Shown: piece by piece, positions 62,895 to 64,000 of the stretch
How positions within the stretch are numbered: the first letter of the stretch is position 1
Layout: each line of letters begins with the position of its first letter
Source of the DNA: a virus
DNA length: 64,000 nt
IMG/VR virus record: IMGVR_UViG_3300030419_001717
Span: 1 to 64,000 of that record
Direction: 5' to 3' (one strand)
Program-made: the position numbers and the translations under genes
Notes under the pieces: generated by a model
The model's input: only the letters and a program-made list of their open reading frames with translations
Databases searched by the model: none
What the model was told of the DNA's origin: nothing

Positions 62895-63456
62895 ATAGTG
62901 CTGCACCACTGGTTGCAGTTGTATAATTAGCTGAACCAATACGTGGTGTTACGTATGACATGAATTCAATAGTTTCCTCTTGAACTCCGTCTGCGTTAAT
63001 CGTAGTAGTATGTGACTGTACACATGCATTAGGTACAGTAAATACTTCTGAGCTACTCTTTAATTGGACATATATTCTATATCCATGAGTAATTGTTGGT
63101 TCTTCTAAACCATACCATTCTTGACTTGCTCCAGATACTCCAAAGCGAGCTTTATTGAAGACAGTATCCCATTCGTCGTTTGTCTTCTTTTTGGTAATAG
63201 TTAAAACCGTTTCCTTTTTAATTTCAGCTTTGGTTTGGGAGCGCATACCATAATAAGATATGTCTTCATCCATTGCTCCAATAGAAAGGTCTACTCCTGT
63301 AACATCAGGGAAAGTAGAACTTCCAGAGCCTAAAGCTGCGGCAGTACCTGAAGCGGCTGCACTTATTGTTAAAGCATCAGCAGCTGCGGTAAGCCCTATC
63401 GTTGAATTTTCAGTAGCCAAAGCAACTGATACATCTCTACCTAGAAAGTATACCAT
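62893..63456 (-). CDS. Tail tube protein, paralogue 1
   Basis: 187 residues. MVYFLGRDVSVALATENSTI start, Ala/Ser-rich N-terminal part, then VTGVDLSIGAMDEDISYYGM, KAEIKKETVLTITKKKTNDE, YGLEEPTITHGYRIYVQLKS and TINADGVQEETIEFMSYVTP. The same order appears in the preceding gene. A beta-sandwich tube protein is expected; located just before the tail chaperone genes, as in other tailed phages. Two copies could form tube and tube terminator, or a mixed tube. Confidence 0.75.
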   Translation of the reverse strand: MVYFLGRDVSVALATENSTIGLTAAADALTISAAASGTAAALGSGSSTFPDVTGVDLSIGAMDEDISYYGMRSQTKAEIKKETVLTITKKKTNDEWDTVFNKARFGVSGASQEWYGLEEPTITHGYRIYVQLKSSSEVFTVPNACVQSHTTTINADGVQEETIEFMSYVTPRIGSANYTTATSGAAL

Positions 63457-63467
63457 ATTAATTCACC

Positions 63468-64000
63468 TCAGAAATCACTCATGTTAGTGAGTGTGTAGTT
63501 GAACTCGGTTCCTATTGAGAACCTTGCTGCTTGGTTGGTTGCTAGTTCCAACGATTCCTCTGTAACACCATCTGCATTAAGTGTTACTGTATAATTTTTT
63601 AATACTAAATTTGGCAAAGTCATTGTTTCTGTGGTTCCATCTGTTGCTGAACCTGATTTCATAACTATTGCTACACGATAACCATATCCACATTGTGTGG
63701 CTGAACCACCATGTGCTCTAACATCTTTTGGATTTTGTAATCCTGCGCCGATACTAGAGGAGTTGCTTCCGTGACCGAATCTTGCTCCACCTTTTTGGCT
63801 TGTGACTTCCATATAACTGGAATTAATAGGACCATTATATATAACGTCCCAACAGTTATTGGATTTCTTTCGTGTAAGGGTTACTGTCATCTCTTTTTTA
63901 ATTTCTACAGTTCCAGTACCCATCTGGCCTACATAGGTGATGTCCTCATCCATCGCTCCTATGCTTACGTCTACACCTGTTATATCTGCTTGTCTGTCAA
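63468..64000 (-). CDS. Tail tube protein, paralogue 2, 5' end outside window
   Basis: The frame is open through base 64000; the segment before the internal Met at 63953 reads DITGVDVSIGAMDEDITYVG, matching paralogue 1 (DVTGVDLSIGAMDEDISYYG), so the true start lies beyond the window. The visible 177 residues contain VEIKKEMTVTLTRKKSNNCW, CGYGYRVAIVMKSGSATDG and YTVTLNADGVTEESLELATN, all aligned with paralogue 1. It has a Gly/Ser-rich insert (about FGHGSNSSSIGAGLQNP) that paralogue 1 lacks. Confidence 0.75.
   Translation of the reverse strand, partial: DRQADITGVDVSIGAMDEDITYVGQMGTGTVEIKKEMTVTLTRKKSNNCWDVIYNGPINSSYMEVTSQKGGARFGHGSNSSSIGAGLQNPKDVRAHGGSATQCGYGYRVAIVMKSGSATDGTTETMTLPNLVLKNYTVTLNADGVTEESLELATNQAARFSIGTEFNYTLTNMSDF

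Noticed and set aside
1-64000. Integrase, transposase, insertion sequence or attachment site
   Set aside because: No tyrosine or serine recombinase, DDE transposase or flanking duplication was seen; the tRNA gene is complete but no repeated copy of its 3' end was noticed.

Overview
This 64 kb window looks like part of the genome of a tailed double-stranded DNA virus of archaea (HK97-fold, Caudoviricetes-like). The head and tail genes are those of a caudovirus: large terminase, portal, prohead protease/scaffold, HK97-type capsid protein, decoration protein, tail tube paralogues, frameshifted tail chaperones, tape measure, and hub/fibre proteins. Information processing is archaeal: family B DNA polymerase, an archaeo-eukaryotic PriS-like primase, ATP-dependent DNA ligase, an Hjc/RecU-like resolvase, a translation initiation factor 1A homologue, and TATA-box promoters of the CTTTATATAC type with GGAGG/GAGGT ribosome binding sites. 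No integrase, transposase or CRISPR array was seen. The AT-rich composition, the B12-dependent ribonucleotide reductase and the GCxDxxAxNYxxxATxDDGSC repeats would fit a virus of planktonic marine archaea such as Marine Group II (magrovirus-like). That host assignment is an inference and is not proven by the window.

Layout. 1-18,726 (minus strand): collagen-like fibre (cut by the window edge), capsid protein, decoration protein, protease/scaffold, portal, terminase, a group of small basic, acidic, His-rich and Cys-rich proteins and membrane proteins, a Cas4-like nuclease, then a glycan-modification block (2OG-oxygenase-like protein, FkbM methyltransferase, TPR protein, beta-propeller protein, two GT-A glycosyltransferases, SDR epimerase). 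18.7-24 kb: a regulatory switch region where transcription diverges. It holds at least four copies of a promoter cassette with three TATA boxes in tandem, a recurring GRCCATGYGC element, many micro-genes, two structured non-coding RNA regions, a tRNA-Glu, and an AT-rich iteron cluster that could be the replication origin. 24-48.7 kb (plus strand): the DNA and RNA metabolism operon, with genes mostly joined by ATGA or TAATG overlaps. 48.7-64 kb (minus strand): the tail module, whose last gene is also cut by the window edge. Minus-strand structural genes are cut at both ends, so the complete genome is larger than the window and probably joins tail to head in the missing part.

How it fits together. 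The early promoter cassettes probably drive small host-takeover proteins, the structured RNAs and the tRNA. The plus-strand operon then provides a MoxR/CobS-like ATPase with a CobT-like VWA partner, DNA repair (pyrimidine-dimer glycosylase), ligase, resolvase, an SSB candidate, helicase, primase, polymerase, MazG-type nucleotide clean-up and ribonucleotide reductase. Late minus-strand operons build the head and tail, and the glycosyltransferase block probably decorates the virion or the host surface.

Most unusual points: three non-coding stretches of about 340-650 nt that are dense in perfect hairpins and long-range stems, reminiscent of the ornate large phage RNAs (one runs straight into the tRNA gene); a virus-encoded aIF1A; a short squalene/phytoene-synthase-like enzyme; a slippery heptamer in exact frame between the tail chaperone genes; and a series of single-zinc-ribbon and Cys-rich micro-proteins, including one of 15 residues with 7 cysteines. 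More than thirty of the genes listed have fewer than 60 codons and were found by reading the sequence directly.
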